From assembly GCA_003665825.1 (NCBI GenBank), contig QPFY01000005.1:1178001-1242000 (forward strand): a stretch of 64,000 nucleotides of DNA. The letters run 5' to 3'. This DNA comes from Microbotryum silenes-acaulis (taxonomy: Eukaryota > Basidiomycota > Microbotryomycetes > Microbotryales > Microbotryaceae). This document shows positions 53,352 through 64,000 of this stretch, piece after piece. The translations under genes were made by a program, and so were the position numbers. Position 1 is the first letter of the stretch; each line of letters opens with the position of its first letter. Below the pieces are notes generated by a model. It saw nothing but the letters and a program-made list of their open reading frames with translations, searched no databases and was not told where the DNA came from.

Positions 53352-54525
53352 GCGGGGTCCCAAGGAGTCCCCACTACGAACTCGACGACGCCGGTCGCCT
53401 TTCGCTCCTTTTGTCGCTTCGAATGTGACACGAGTCTTCCATGTTCGATCAAGCAGTGCGATCTTTCTACGTAGCTTTCCGGTAGTTTAATTTGTTCCTT
53501 CGTTTGTATGAATTTTAGACGTTGAAATGTCCTGTCTCTCGAGCAATGAGAAATCTATCGGGTCAAACGAGTCGAAGTACGGGGGATAAACCATTTGATG
53601 GCGGTCGAGGGTTGGCCTGTGTTTTTGCTTCCGACTAGGATGTTTACGGATGTCCGAAGCTTGTTTCGAGGTGAGATCACGTAGGCTTGTTTGAGGTTTC
53701 GGCGCGGAAGGTGGCGTTGACACGATACCGTTTGGTTTCTTTTTCGCCGAAGTGAGCATGGTTTCCGAGCCGCCGACGAATATCCTATAGCAGGGCTGTT
53801 TCAAAGAACGTTGTGCTAGTAAAATTACCCTGTGTATCATTCGGTAAGCCCAGAATCCACCTTGATCGTCATAGTCCCCCCGAGCGATGGCCAAACGTTC
53901 CTAAGCAAGATGCCGCTCGCCTGCCAGCGAATCTATTCGTCGATGTTCCCGTTCACCGTTCCCCTTCCAGTGTAAGACGCGATCTAATAACCTACTCTGT
54001 AGAAGGTGAAGATAGATTTGCGCGGCAAACTCACCTTCCGCGAGGACTTTAGGGGCAGTTTGGTCTGTAACACCTCATCGGCCCGGTTGTGCAGGTGCGG
54101 TCATCCCGAGTTTGGACTCTCTGTGGCGAGAACGGATCCAGTGGCGAGGGCGCGGCATAAGAGTGGAGGCAACAGAATATTTGGTGATTTTTTTTGGCAG
54201 GACAAAGTGATGAGAAGGAGGGGAAGACGCGTGTCTCGCGTTGATCCCGAATGCTTACAAGCGGACGACACTAGCTCCTTTCTAAGCTTGTCCTCGCGCC
54301 TCAACCTCATAGCCAGAAACGGGTGCCAAATCTGCAGACCACTCAGACCAGCTCAAACCAACTTAAGACCAATTTCAGACGCCGAAAAATACTGAAAAAA
54401 ATGCTCCTGTATGTTTTTTTCGAGCCAATGCGCGTTCCCAAACATGTGCCAAACATCGCTCTATGCAAGGTCGCAGCAGTCTAAACTATCTCCAACTTTT
54501 CCAAACCCAAAAAGTCCCATCCTCC
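53352..54525. other. Intergenic region between the convergent secreted-protein paralogues
   Basis: 1.17 kb between two 3' ends. A 135-codon frame on the minus strand (53487-53894) has no ATG at its start and no recognised similarity. Poly-T/A runs at 54188-54195 and 54389-54420. No mobile element recognised. Confidence 0.5.
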
Positions 54526-56014
54526 TCATTGCAACTCAGTCGCCGTATAATCGCCGACCCAACTCTCCGAAACGCCAATATCCTGCGTCAAGACACGATA
54601 GGCCCCGTATTTGAGTGAGGTTTGGTCTCCCATATCGCCTTCGGCGCTATATTCCAGTAAAGCCGTATTTGTGGCGATGTCGATGGCTGAATAAGCGAGA
54701 CGGCCCTGTTCTCCGAACGTGACGAAGAGGTTGTGTTGGACCGTCTTTCCGAAGAAGGTGGATATTGGGACGGAGACGCAAGGGTTACAGTCGCGGACCA
54801 AATCGGTGATGCGAGCTTCGTCGTCTGTGGGCATCCCCGTCAGTACAGCTGCCTTCCTCTGCGCAAAGTCTGCAGATGACTGACTCGAGTAGTCGAGGGT
54901 GACGACAGGGCCTCCACATCCATCTCGTCGAAGGATTCTAATCCAGTGAGTTTAAGGGCTAAGTCAGCACGTCACATCACTGCAGCTCCTCAGTCTTTTC
55001 AGAAGGAACTTACTGCCACGCGTGGAAGAAGCGAGTTGATGTCTTTGTGGCCACGGACTGGTACGTGCGCCATGAGGACAAGATGTTCGACCCTGCGTCG
55101 TACGCTGTGAATAATGGGTTCATCGTTAGCCGAAACGGACAGCGGCTATATGGTCCGGGGGCAGAAGCTTACGTGGCCATGTGAGGAATCTGGCTCGAAC
55201 ATGTCGAAACCGTCAGCCCTTCTCTTTGGGGACGCCTTTAATCTTGACCCGGGCCGCAGACTCACTCGATACGTTGCCTTCCTAAAGATGATATACGAGG
55301 GGTCGTAGTCGCCGATGCAGCAGTAGTAACCACCGCCGTAGTAGACGCCATCGTCGGACTAGCGAGCGGAGTCGACCCCCCATCCACCGCGGAGCAAGCG
55401 ACTCGAATATTCGGCTGTCTCAATGCCATTTCGACGAAGCATTCTTCCTCCGCATCAAAGTCAACATTGGGATCTTGTTCGATCGCGAAGTTGGTCCCGT
55501 CGAGATTTGACCTTCTTCTCCTTCTTGATGAGGCGGAAGCGGATTGAAGGTTGCCGGCTCCATCGAGGCGTAGGAAGTAGCAATCCTGTCTCAAACAACG
55601 AGAGGGGTAAGCGTGACGCACTTTTCACCTGTTCGCAGATGAAGCCATGGGTCTTATTGGACTCACGGTAATATTGACTTCGGCCGGACACCCATCCCGG
55701 GTAAGCACCCCCGAAGCCTGCCATCGCAAGACTCTCGACGCGGTGTCTTTTGCGGTCTGGACCGAAACGTTCCCGTACGTCATCCCATCCCCCGTTGCCA
55801 AGAGTGATGTCGGAACAACACCTTGCAACAATTGACCCAATTGAAGGGCTTGAGCGGCCTCTGAGACCTGGGGCGTAGAAGCTGAAGGGGTGGTAGGAGC
55901 TCTGGCTGGGGCGGCGTGGACTCCGAGGAGGCCGAGGCCGAGAGGGAGCAAGTGGGGGTCATTCAACGAGGCCCACGCGAGCGTCGAGATGACGAGTTGG
56001 ATCCGGGACGGCAT
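54526..56014 (-). CDS. Secreted jelly-roll protein, polysaccharide-lyase-like (paralogue B)
   Basis: Starts MPSRIQLVISTLAWASLND (ATG 56014), with a hydrophobic N-terminus to about residue 33 (GLLGVHAAPA) as probable signal peptide. Exon 1 ends at CPAEVNIT and joins DCYFLRLDGAGNLQS, exactly matching the position and phase of the junction in paralogue A. The central region is acidic with an Ala/Thr linker; this part is diverged from A. The last exon reads DDEARITDLVRDCNPCVSV, FFGKTVQHNLFVTFGEQGRL and TSLKYGAYRVLT, ending ESWVGDYTATELQ; A ends TSWYGEFAATKISG. I could not settle every middle exon between 54.85 and 55.3 kb (WH-to-GP region), so the inner model is tentative. Function as for paralogue A, inferred from fold-like motifs only. 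Confidence 0.68.
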
Positions 56015-56753
56015 GTTTCGTCCTACCGAGAAGTTCGAAGTTGTCGAGTGAAGAGGGAAGCTGAAGAAGAGTCGAAGAGAAAGTTGGGCCGGGGCATCCC
56101 CGCTTCGTGGCCGATAGCACTTTATTGCGGGTCGGAGATGTTGGGCGATAATTCGTCGGAGGCCGCAATTCGTGATCGAGCGTCAAGAGCGCGACCGAGT
56201 CGATTTCGCCCGCGTCCCGCTGTCAGGCGAGGCGTTACAGTGCCTTACCCTTACCTGCCTTACGACGGGCCACAGGCATGAGAGATCCCGCGCGCCTAAT
56301 AGCTTCTTCAGCTCTCTCCTCATCGAGCTGACACCAGAAGCTAGGTGAGTACTGGTGTTTCATACCTGAACACTCTCGTACATCATCAAGCTGAAGTGGG
56401 TTGTAATCCGTACTACTTGCACCTGTCAGCTTTGGTCACCAGTGAGGGTCTGCTGTCCGGGACAGCGTGCCTTTCACCCGCCCGCCCGTAAGCTTGGCGC
56501 GCTCCCTGAGATGTCAAACACGCTGCGTAGGTGCGTGAACTCGGTGCTACCCACCCTGGCCGGCCATACCTAGGTAATGAAGTACTGATTTTAGAAATGT
56601 GCGGCACGAGAACAAGCGTTCTTGAGAAATACGGCGGAAGCGATTTTCACGCAGAAGTTCGCCTTGGCAGGCTTCGCCAACGGATTTTTGACCACGTTCC
56701 GGTCTTTCCACGTGCGGCGCATGATTTCTAAACTGCACCGTGATTGCACTCCA
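56015..56753. promoter_or_regulatory. Intergenic region upstream of paralogue B
   Basis: 739 bp containing the presumed promoter of paralogue B and the TIM21 3' flank. Short TTACC repeats near 56234-56260. No gene recognised. Confidence 0.45.
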
Positions 56754-58143
56754 TCAGGCAGCTACTGTCTTTGTCCGATGCCAGAATCGTAGCCGGTTGA
56801 GCCCTCTCGTCGGTTCGCTTACGTCGGCCGTGGGGATGTCTATGCGGTACTTGTTCGGATGCCGAGTGTCTGCGAATCAATAGAACAAGTGGAAGATCAG
56901 TTACGGACATGAGAGCATCAGGTAATCTTACCGAAACGAACCTGGTACGAAGGCAGTCAGCGATTGGTAGACGAAAGCACCCGTGATCGGATCCTGTGAG
57001 ATCGGCCGGATCGAGCCTAGTATCAGTTTCCCTCCTCAAGTTGCATGGGTCCGGGGAGATGCCACCTTTTTCAACTCGGCCACAACTTCGGCCGTACTCC
57101 ATTCGCCCAAGTCGGGTTTCCTCGCTCTTTTGAACAAGGCGGCCCCAGTCGTCCCATTCTGAGCTGTGTTGGGAGCGGTTGATGTCCTCGGGACCAAACC
57201 CTTGAGAGCGCTCGACATGCCCCCAACGACCCATTCCCCCCATCCAACAGGTTTCTTCTCCTTCTCCATTTGCAAATTCTTCATTTCCTCCAATTCGGCC
57301 CTCTTCTCATCCCGAGTGATGAACGCCTCGGGCTGAGTCGAATCCTGCCAAATTGCGACCGAGACGAAGCGTTTGATCCAAGGCCACCACGCCTCTTGGT
57401 CCATTATCGGGTCGTGGGCTTGGACCCAGAATCGGATACGCATGAGGTCTTGGCCCGTTTGAGGGTCGGTCGAAAGTTGATGGGATATCCGCCGGTTACG
57501 CCGGAGTCGGTTCGACGAGTTGGCGCCGTGGAACGAAAAAGGTTCGATCAGGACGCTTTGCAGCTAGTGGGTTTGGATGCGATAGAGTTAGAATATTTTC
57601 AATCGGACCCGTTCGAAGTGGGAAGCCAGCCAGACGTACCTCGGGGGACTGCTTGACCCTCTCGGTCGCATCTTCAAAGATCCTCGTCGGGCTCGCTTCG
57701 GACCACAACTCGCTCCCCGTCGACCACAACACCACAACTGCCAACACGCCGCCGACGAGTACGACCAATCCCGATCCAGTCCATACGGAAACGACGCCGA
57801 TCTTTTCTCCGGTGCCTAGCTCGGCCCACTTGGCTTTCGCGGCTCGCATTTGGGCTTCGCGGGTGTCGTGAGGGAGGGGGAAAGGACCTAGGTGGGGTCC
57901 GGCGGTCGATCCGGAGCCATGGGTGGTGGGGTTGGGACCTCGTCCACCTAGTTGAGAGAGGTAAGGGTGGGGATCTGCGGAGGGAGAGGAGGAGGAGGAA
58001 GAGGAGGCGCAACGGAGGCCAAGTGGGGCAAATGGAGCGATGGCAGGCAGAGCGAGCGCCAACGAAGGGAGGCGAGTCGGGTGGTGATGGTGGTGGTGGC
58101 TGGTCAAGCGTTTAACCAAGTGCGAGGTGAGCTGGGCGGCCAT
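56754..58143 (-). CDS. TIM21: Mitochondrial inner-membrane translocase subunit Tim21
   Basis: TIM23-complex subunit that contacts the outer-membrane TOM complex in the intermembrane space. Start MAAQLTSHLVKRLTSHHHHHH (ATG 58143): a presequence-like start containing six His. Then AKWAELGTGEKIGVVSVWTGSG leads into one membrane helix (LVVLVGGVLAVVVLWST), SPTRIFEDATERVKQSPE, and the next exon LQSVLIEPFSFHGANSSNRLRRNRRI, DPQTGQDLMRIRFWVQAHD, and the amphipathic WPWIKRFVSVAIW. The C-terminal part GEWSTAEVVAELKK joins DPITGAFVYQSLTAFVP and DTRHPNKYRIDIP in two further exons, typical of the Tim21 end. Ends FWHRTKTVAA. Stop at 56754-56756. At least four introns. Confidence 0.85.
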
Positions 58144-58369
58144 GGTGTTGGGTGGGGTGATGGGCTCTGCGCTGGATTATAGGGAGTCAGAACGAGAGCC
58201 GAGGCCGAGACTGACTCGGAGACGGGCAAGCTGCATTATTTATTAGCTGTCTTTTATGGGCCATAGTCTTTGGCTGTATGCCGACGACGCGCGTGCGATT
58301 CGATTCGACCGTTCGGGCCGAAACGCTTCTTGCGAGCCGTCCTCGCCTTCGCAAAGCATCCTTGGCAAC

Positions 58370-59261
58370 ATGGACAAGTTGTAAGCATTCCGGATAGAGG
58401 AACCGGTCTTGCTGTGTGGCCAACTGACTGCCTGAGCACTCCCTACAGCAACTCGTTCGCGTCCCAAGGTACGGCTTCCCTGTCTGCGCGGGCTCAACCA
58501 TCTCCGCGCTTGCTCCGCTCAGCACGACTGACGTAACTCATCTCCACCGTCTCATTTCCACAGCCAAGGCAAAGGCCGAACAGGGCCGAGTTGCAGCACT
58601 AAACAAGATAGATCAACAACGCCACAAGCCCGCCTCATCGGCCCGAGGATCGGCGTCCGGTGCAGGTACGGGTGCAGGCTCCAGCGACTCCCCACCTCCG
58701 ACCCCACCCAATCGATCTCGCGCTTCGAGTTCTGCCTCACCCCACTATCCACAACACGGTGTAACTTCATCGTCTCAAGTCTTTGTAGGCATCAACGATA
58801 CGGACAAGAGTGCCTTCTTCTCCCTGCTCGACGAGTACTTTGCCGCTCGACCACAATACAAGGCGCTGTTCAACAACCAGGCCGCCCCACTTGCCGCCGC
58901 TGCCATCGCGGGACACCACAATGCGTTAACAAGTGCACCCACACCAGCACCACCGTCGAGGGGAGCTGCGCCACCGAAACCACCACCGAGAGCGACACCG
59001 GCACCGAAAGGATTGGGCACAGCGACCGCCCTGTTCGATTTCGATGCTGGCGAGGCCGAGGACTTGGGCTTCAAAGAGGGGCAACAGATCACCATTCTCG
59101 AACATAGTCAGTCCACCCCTACGTGACTAGCAGCATCACGGCATGGAAAACTAATCTTTTTCTGCTTGTTTTATTTGCGCGCAGTCTCGGACGAATGGAT
59201 AAGAGGCGAATTGAATGGGCAGACGGGAATATTCCCCAAGGTTTATGTACAACTCGATTGA
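58370..59261 (+). CDS. Small SH3-domain protein
   Basis: Exons 58370-58380, 58449-58468 (a 20-nt microexon), 58564-59106 and 59185-59261 give 216 residues. N-terminus MDKFNSFASQAKAKAEQGRVA, then a Ser/Pro-rich linker, a short conserved stretch VFVGINDTDKSAFFSLLDEYF, a Pro-rich segment (PPKPPPRATPAPKG) that could itself bind SH3 domains, and a C-terminal SH3 domain: TATALFDFDAGEAEDLGFKE (ALYDY-type), DEWIRGELNGQTGIFPKVYV. Such proteins usually act in actin or endocytic scaffolds; the exact orthologue was not recognised (LSB/PIN3-like proteins are possible). 226 bp separates it from divergent TIM21. Confidence 0.82.
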
Positions 59262-59801
59262 TCATGCAAGTGCAGCATGTAAAACAAGGCCAAGTGCAAT
59301 CGCATGCGGAGCAAACCCTTTCGAAAATGTCGGCATCCATCCAACACCTTGGCGAGGCTACTTGACCCACTAGTACGCTCAGGCTTGCCCCACCGGATAA
59401 GTCACCCCCGGAAACGGCGGCAATGTCCTGCAAGGCGCACAAAGTGCGATCATCTTCTCAAGGGTGCTACATGTCAAACAGGATGTCTTATCAGCCCACT
59501 GCTACAGCCACATCAGTTTGTTCTATGAACTCTTGTCCGATGCTCAAGGGCCGTTGTGTTCCTTCTTGGGTCTGCTTTGAGACAAAAACCGTCTCCTGTC
59601 CCAAGATGTCAAAAAGGGGCCACGGCGCCAGGACGGACGGGTGGCGCGTACAAGAGCACTCCCGCGAGGGCCAGCGCGTAAGTGTAGTGCACACTCCATA
59701 CTTGTTGAAGACGTCGTTGCGATACCCTTTCGTCTCACACAATCGCTGACCGCTCATCAAACTCTCTTGGACCGCATCATCGCATCTGCCCCACCGGCGT
59801 G
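59262..59801. promoter_or_regulatory. Intergenic region upstream of the next gene
   Basis: 540 bp between the SH3 gene 3' end and the next start codon on the same strand. No recognised element. Confidence 0.4.
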
Positions 59802-61891
59802 ATGATCCCCTCCTCACCCTACTCGCTGTCACCTCGACGGCCCCGTTCGCCACCTCTACGTGCTCCCTCACCACTAGGTCAAGCCAGTCTCATTCTCCAC
59901 GCTGATGGGGTCAGTCCTCTACATCCCCTTCGGTGTCGCAGCGGCCGTGTTGCACCGTCCGCCGAGAGGTCCGGTCGCTCGGCTTGCTTGCGTCATACAC
60001 GCCGGCAGTGTATACGCGATCGTACTCCTCGATCTACGAGGAGGGATCGGCGTTCGTGTACCGCTCGAGGAGTTCGCGCTCCTTCGAGACCTCGTTTCGT
60101 GTTGGTGAAGCGTGCTTTGGTCTCACGGTATTCTGATCACGTCACTTCACTCGCGCAGAGCTTCGTCCCGCTCCCACATTATCGATGTTCGACCGTTCCG
60201 GCGGGGTGGATTTCGCCGGCCTCGCCACAACGGCCATCCAGTCCGGTAAGCATCACACTTGAAACTCGGTCCTCGGGAAGGAGGAAGTGCGGTAATTATG
60301 CCGCTGACCTGTAGATGAGCGCCGGGCTTGCGATCATTGCTTATGGAACAGAATTCGGGCTCGCCGCCACTACGTCCACCTTTGCTAGTTGAGTCGGCCT
60401 CGAATGGATAGTTCACGCTTGCTCCATATTCGACGCACTTTTTCCCCTCGAGAAATGAACTGAATCATCACCTTGGCCCGTTCGCAGGTCGCTCAATCCA
60501 TCTCGAGACAAGAGTTGCAAAAGATCAACTGCGACGAATTGCAGTTGCGCCTCGGGAACGTCCTACTCGAGTTCCAGAAACAGGCCTTGGCCTTACGGGC
60601 GATTCAGACCAAGATCAGTAGGAGGTGAGATGCGCCTTTGTCCACTGGGGCTCTTTGAGTGTTCTTCGGTTGACTGATGCGGTCATTTCTCGGCTGGGCT
60701 CTGGAAGTTGGACGGTCCCTCAACGAGCCGTTAGGGGTCGGATGAAACTCATCATCGAGCAGTAGGTCACCAGTCCACATTTATCTCACCTCTACTCATC
60801 AATCCCACTCACCCACTTCTTCGTCCCAACAGATTCACCACGAACGCGACCTACCTCTCCAAGTACCTCTCCTCTATGGCCATAGCCTCGCGTCAAATCC
60901 TCCACTTCATCGCGACCTGTATCCGCGAAACGCACGGCTTGACCGACTTCAACCACGTGCAGGATCTGAAACCGGTGATTGACGAATTGAGATTATTGCA
61001 TACCCAATGGGCGGCACTGACGAGAGCGAATGAGGTGTTTGGGGAGACGTTGAGTAATGCGACGATGGTAGGTTGGAAGGGCTGGACAGGTTTGGGCGAA
61101 GCCTAATTAATGGAATTCGCTGGCTCGCAGTTGTTCGAAGAGGCGATGGATCCGGATCACTGGGGTGAGTCAGGAACCTCAGCTTCCCCTCAAAAGCATC
61201 TTCGCAACCACCTCACCTCTGACACGATCGCTTTGGCATCCCAGTCCCGACCTCCCCCCTCTCCCTCGAAACCACTTCCCTCGCCTCCTCGCACAACGCC
61301 CTCACCCTCGCCTTTTCCCACGTCTCGACCTTCCTCCATTCCCTCGCCATCACCGAATGGCAACCCCCCCTTCTCTCCCCTAACGACGTCAAACTCGCCG
61401 CCGGTCAATGGAGGGATGTTGAACGCGTTAGTGCGCAAGCCGCTAAAGAGGTTAGGGGTCCCGTCAAGGGCGTTTTGGAAGGCGCTGTGGTGTGTGCTTT
61501 CGTGGCTAGGGAAGAGGCGGAGAGGGTTTGGAAGGCTTTCGGCGAAGGCTTGGTCGTCGTCGTCGGAGGTACGTTACCGAGACCTTTTGCGCCCGTTTGG
61601 GAGTGGACCGGAGCGGGGGAGATGATGCTGGAGGGGAGAGGGGAAGCGAATCAGAGTTCGGTAGTGGAGGGGCAGGATCAGAAATCGCCGATCGGAGTGG
61701 AGACCGTCGACTCGGTGGAAGCTGCCGCAGTCTCGGGTGCTACAACAACTTTGGAAGCTTGCCCGCTGCCACCACCGACAAACACTCGCGAAGCCCAAGT
61801 CCCAGTCAACGGGGAACAAGCCTCCGTCGCCGCCGCCATCGCCGGTGAAAGCATCCTACGACCCCTCTCGACAACGCCTTCGTTTCGGTAA
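59802..61891 (+). CDS. Unrecognised multi-exon protein, helical core
   Basis: Predicted exons 59802-59877, 60009-60104, 60159-60245, 60320-60387, 60488-60624, 60707-60761, 60833-61067, then a short exon (LFEEAMDPDHW) and a last exon to 61891. All joins keep frame, but the acceptor at 60319 (ATGAG) is unusual; the obvious CTGTAG five bases earlier breaks the frame. The N-terminus is basic and Ser/Pro-rich, then RSYSSIYEEGSAFVYRSRSS and GVDFAGLATTAIQS. The middle is a helical, Leu-rich region (QSISRQELQKINCDELQLRL, YLSKYLSSMAIASRQILHF, VIDELRLLHTQWAALTRANE) that could form a coiled bundle. The C-terminal 90 residues are low-complexity. No family recognised. Gene-like features are the phase-consistent introns and the conserved-looking helical exons. 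Confidence 0.6.
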
Positions 61892-62447
61892 CAAGACCAC
61901 CAAACACAATCAAGCTCACGTGAATCAAATCGTTATAGGAATAAATCTTTATGTAACTCGATCGTTCGCTTTTCTTGCTTATCTTGAGGCCTTTGTCTAG
62001 AAGCCTCGTTTCATGCTATCGCGATCCATGTATTCAAAAAAAATCGTATAGGATTCTCTCGCTCCGGTTCCCTCCCGGTAGGCACGCCAAGGTGAGGTGT
62101 AGCTTTTTTTCGTTCGTTTCCAAGAAGAGGAACCAGAAAAAAAAGGGGGGAAGAGAGAATGCTTGGAAGAGTAGTAGCGAGTTTTGTCGTTCGAGATGAG
62201 AGAATTGAAAGGGGCGGGAAAACACACAAGAAACAAAGGAAGAGAAGACAAACGAGAGCATGGAGAGAACGTAAAGCATTGAAAAAAGGTATCAAAGAGG
62301 AAAGAGCAAAAGACGACGAGCAAGGACTGGGGGTGGAAGAGGCATAAAATGAGGCAAAGAGAGACTGTCGTGATATGATGGTCGGCTTGAAGCAGGGCAC
62401 GGACGGCCCCCGATCCCAACCCGAGCGGGGGATGTGGTCCACCCCGG
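61892..62447. other. Convergent intergenic region
   Basis: 556 bp between two 3' ends; A-rich purine strand (AAAAAA runs at 62036-62042 and 62138-62145). No gene recognised. Confidence 0.5.
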
Positions 62448-64000
62448 CTAAGCCCGCAAAAAGCCCTTCTTCTTCGTCTGTGGGCCGAAAGGAAGGGCAC
62501 GTCAGTACAGAAGTTTCCCCACCTACCGCAGCCTGTATTGAGAGCCTACCTTCTCGGGCGTGAGCGGTCGTCCACTTTCGAGTCGTCGCTTCTTCTCCTC
62601 CAACTCGAGGCGTTGCTTCTCGAGCGCCTCTTTCATCTCGCGGTGGCGCGCGTACAGCTCCTCCTCGGATTGCTTGAGCTTGGCCTCCTTCTCGTTCACT
62701 TTTTGCTGGAACACCATCTTCATCTCGGCCTCCATCTTGGCCAGCTTGGACTCATGCAGCGCGCGTTCCTCGGCCATCTTCGCCGCGGGGCTGTGAGAAA
62801 AAACAACAACCAATGATCAGATTCATTGTTCCACACAACGAGAGATTCTGAGGTGTGCACCAACTCACTTGACTTCCTTGAAGACGGTCGAGTCTTGCGT
62901 AACGCCCATCCCGAGCAACTTGTCGGACCGGTACTTTTCGTACAAGTGCGTGTTGGTGTGCTCTTTGAGTTCTTCCATGTGGGTGCGGATGAGCATCTGG
63001 CGCAGCTTGACAAAGTCGCAGTGGTCCTCGTTGTCGACCTCGATTGTCCCCCAGGGGTAGGCTCGTCCGCGCACGTTGCGGCCATCGTGAGTCGCGACGA
63101 CCGAATCGGACCCGACAACGGCGAAGGGAATCTTGCGCACGATCTCCTCGTTCTCGGCGATGGTCTCGTCGTCCTCGCCGTCGTACTGCGGCGCTTGGTA
63201 GATTTCGATGCGGTGATGCGCAATGTCGGACAGGATGCGCGCCTTGAACTGCATCACCTCGTCGTCGGTCATGGTGTCGGCCTTGGCGATGATGGGGATG
63301 AGGTTGACCTTGGTGTGCAGTCTTCGCATGAACTCGACGTCGACCGGCTTGAGCGAATGCCCGGTCGGCTCAATAAAGTAGAGGCACGCGTGGATGCGGT
63401 TGTCGACGAGCTTGTTGCGGTTGACGCGGTTCTCCTGTTCGAGGTAGGCGTCGAAGCGAGCCTCGATGTTGTCGAGGATGGGTTTCCACCTTGGGGTCGG
63501 ACATGGGATCGTCAGCTTTAACACGATCACGTGCTCGGATCCCATCGGATGACTTGTAAACTAACCCGTCCTCGTTGTTGATAAAGTCACCGTAGCCGGG
63601 GGTATCGACGACCGTCAGCCTCAATCGAACGCCATTCTCCTCAATGTCTGCAGTGAGAGCAGTGTTTCATCAGCTTGGTGTCCTGCCCTGATCAGAAGGC
63701 AATCTCGTACCGGCGGTGATGCTCTCGATGGCAACGGTCTTTGGTCGTTCGTGGTGGGGTGCGGGCACGGATTTTTTGGCGTAGAGCGAGGTATCGAACA
63801 AGGTGTTGATCAGGGTCGACTTGCCCAAGCCGGATTCACCTGAAGGGGGGACAAGGTGGAGAAGGGGTCAGTGCTCAACGTGATCTGTTTGCTGGGTTTT
63901 CGGCCCGAGATCTAGGCGCGCTTTCGAGGACAGGGCCGAAGGGGTGCGCACTCACCAACTACCATGGTCGTAAAGTGGAAGCCTGCACGGGGTCGGTTTC
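62448..64000 (-). CDS. CDC3: Septin Cdc3 (5' end outside window)
   Basis: GTP-binding septin that assembles into filaments at the bud neck or septum. The visible part starts within [20 protein letters not shown] (P-loop GESGLGKS built across the intron near 63845-63952), then [12 protein letters not shown] (G3), the family phrase [26 protein letters not shown] (G4), VRGRAYPWG, and the septin-unique end [20 protein letters not shown]. The C-terminal coiled coil [40 protein letters not shown] assigns it to the Cdc3 group. The last exon encodes TKKKGFLRA; stop at 62448-62450. The first exon or exons lie beyond 64000. Confidence 0.9.

Noticed and set aside
53487..53894. 135-codon minus-strand ORF between the secreted paralogues
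   Set aside because: No ATG at the start, no splice partners, no recognised similarity.
60315..60387. Hydrophobic reading MSAGLAIIAYGTEFGLAAT as an exon
   Set aside because: Attractive, but no donor/acceptor combination links it in frame to both neighbours; the third frame (from 60320) fits both.

Overview
The window is nuclear DNA of a GC-rich, very intron-rich fungus. Protein similarities (CCC1, SLH1, AXL2, VPS17, BLM10, CDC3), short 50-150 nt introns, GTGAGT/GTCAGT donors and CTGAC-like branch sites suggest a basidiomycete yeast of Pucciniomycotina (Rhodotorula/Leucosporidium-like). The genus cannot be fixed from the sequence alone. No rRNA, convincing tRNA, CRISPR, bacterial operon or intact transposon was seen. 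Exon joins were worked out by hand from reading phase, splice signals and family conservation.

Layout left to right: CSN6 3' part (+); CCC1 vacuolar iron transporter (-); kynurenine aminotransferase BNA3 (+); SLH1/ASCC3 ribosome-quality-control helicase (-); an acidic nuclear-type protein, possibly Ifh1/CRF1-like (+); AXL2 polarity receptor (-); the two subunits of mitochondrial NAD-isocitrate dehydrogenase, IDH1 (-) and IDH2 (+), head to head; ERV14 cornichon (-); an F-box/LRR-type gene with an in-frame TGA (+); a DUF4604/KIAA1143 protein (-); POM33/TMEM33 (+); retromer VPS17 (-); SEC18/NSF (+); a phosphatase-only PNKP/TPP1 protein (-); proteasome activator BLM10/PA200 (+).

The right third is less ordinary. 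A 1.66 kb region (50.3-52.0 kb) with a 29-bp inverted repeat and a decayed ORF precedes two convergent paralogous genes for secreted jelly-roll, polysaccharide-lyase-like proteins. TIM21 (-), a short SH3 protein (+), an unrecognised multi-exon gene (+) and the septin CDC3 (-, 5' end cut by the window edge) follow.

Most genes are housekeeping: membrane traffic (ERV14, VPS17, SEC18, POM33), mitochondria (IDH1/2, TIM21, possibly BNA3), proteolysis (CSN6, BLM10, F-box) and polarity or cytokinesis (AXL2, CDC3). They do not form one pathway. The exception is the IDH1/IDH2 pair, whose obligate partner subunits share a 337-bp intergenic region. Other notable points are a SEC18 start codon split by an intron, an 8-nt last BLM10 exon that completes the proteasome-docking tail, a helicase whose second cassette has lost its catalytic motifs, and a cadherin-like repeat on the cytoplasmic side of AXL2. 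I found no multi-gene system that is clearly new.
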